Of a stretch of 64,000 bases of DNA, positions 63,475 through 64,000 are shown in pieces (position 1 is the stretch's first letter; each line of letters begins with the position of its first letter). The notes below the pieces were generated by a model. The model was not told the DNA's origin. It saw nothing but the letters and a program-made list of their open reading frames with translations, and did not search any database. The stretch covers positions 44,778,648 to 44,842,647 of the forward strand of contig CM063510.1 of the NCBI GenBank assembly GCA_032207245.1, read 5' to 3'. The position numbers and the translations under genes were made by a program. The DNA comes from Pardosa pseudoannulata. Taxonomy: Eukaryota; Arthropoda; Arachnida; Araneae; Lycosidae.

Positions 63475-64000
63475 GGGTGTTTCAAAAATGGCCGGTATAT
63501 TTGAAAAATCCATAAAAACTAAACGGATAGTGATAGAAATACGCAGTTTATTGCAATATGCTTGGGACAATAGTAAATTTTTAGGCAGACAAACTTTCAA
63601 AATTAGTTACAATGTTCTACAACAGATGACGCTGTAGTCTGGAAAAATCAAAACTACGATATTTTCCAGATATCCACCATGCGCAGCAATAATATGAAGT
63701 ATTCTCAGAACGAAATTATCAGAAACCCATGTAAACGTCTCAGACAGGATGGCTTCACATGCAGAACAGATGTACTGTTCCAGTTATTGGATTGTTTCTG
63801 GATAGTAGCGATACACCTGGTTTTTTAAGAGCCCCCCACAGACAAATATCATAGTTTAGATTTTTCCAGACTGCAGCGCCATCTGTTGTGGACTATTGTA
63901 ACTAATTTTAAAATTTATCTGCCTGAAAATTTACTATTGTCTCAAGCATATTGCAATAAACTGTGAATTTCTATTACTGTCCGTTTAGTTTTTATTGATT
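63475..64000 (-). mobile_element. Tc1/mariner deletion derivative with long inverted termini, cut by window edge
   Basis: Left arm 63475-63663 (gggtgtttcaaaaatggccg through gcaatatgcttgggacaata) matches the right arm from about 63850 reversed. The window ends about 34 bp before the expected right tip. The centre, on the minus strand, reads LKNQVYRYYPETIQ and IIAAHGGYLENIV, the tail of a transposase. It sits in the intron after exon 20. Confidence 0.8.

Overview
The window is animal nuclear DNA, most likely from an arthropod and plausibly a spider. This rests on split GT-AG genes with long AT-rich introns, an EMI plus EGF receptor gene, tRNA-derived SINEs, several non-LTR retrotransposons, and many Tc1/mariner, hAT, pogo and piggyBac-like relics. 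The species itself is inference. I see nothing bacterial or viral.

Only one host protein-coding gene is supported. It lies on the + strand from 25996 to past the right edge. I traced 20 coding exons, all in frame across every junction: 3100 nt, about 1033 residues. They encode a signal peptide, an EMI domain and 22 laminin-type EGF-like repeats. This is the layout of the Draper / CED-1 / MEGF10 / MEGF11 family of phagocytic (engulfment) receptors; the related secreted protein MEGF6 is the main alternative. The transmembrane and cytoplasmic parts would lie beyond 64000. The middle of the protein is built from a two-exon, three-EGF module of about 387 nt repeated five times in tandem. This makes the ectodomain longer than the roughly 15 EGF repeats usual for Draper/MEGF10.

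Positions 1-25990 are a gene-poor upstream region. It holds four tandem arrays (units of about 520, 146, 181 and 242 bp), a tRNA-Trp half next to a 139-bp direct repeat, TA-rich microsatellites, and transposon relics: a 633-bp hAT-like element, a pogo/Tigger-like element, two inverted copies of one hAT derivative with their 8-bp target duplications, a 5'-truncated LINE with a 13-bp duplication, and a mariner remnant abutting a Tc1 tail. A non-coding first exon and the promoter of the receptor gene probably lie here but were not located.

Positions 26091-64000 are mostly introns of the receptor gene, and most of the long introns carry insertions: a Tc1/mariner-type transposon on the minus strand (28911-30525), an I/R1-like LINE with RNase H (36740-38680), a piggyBac-like TTAA-flanked element (39202-40054), a pogo-like element (42160-42893), a foldback element (46697-47393), several Tc1 tails, and two families of tRNA-derived SINE, including one SINE nested in another. 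I found no CRISPR array, no intact tRNA or rRNA gene, and no clear new biological system. The most notable points are the modular growth of the receptor and the unusual transposon structures.
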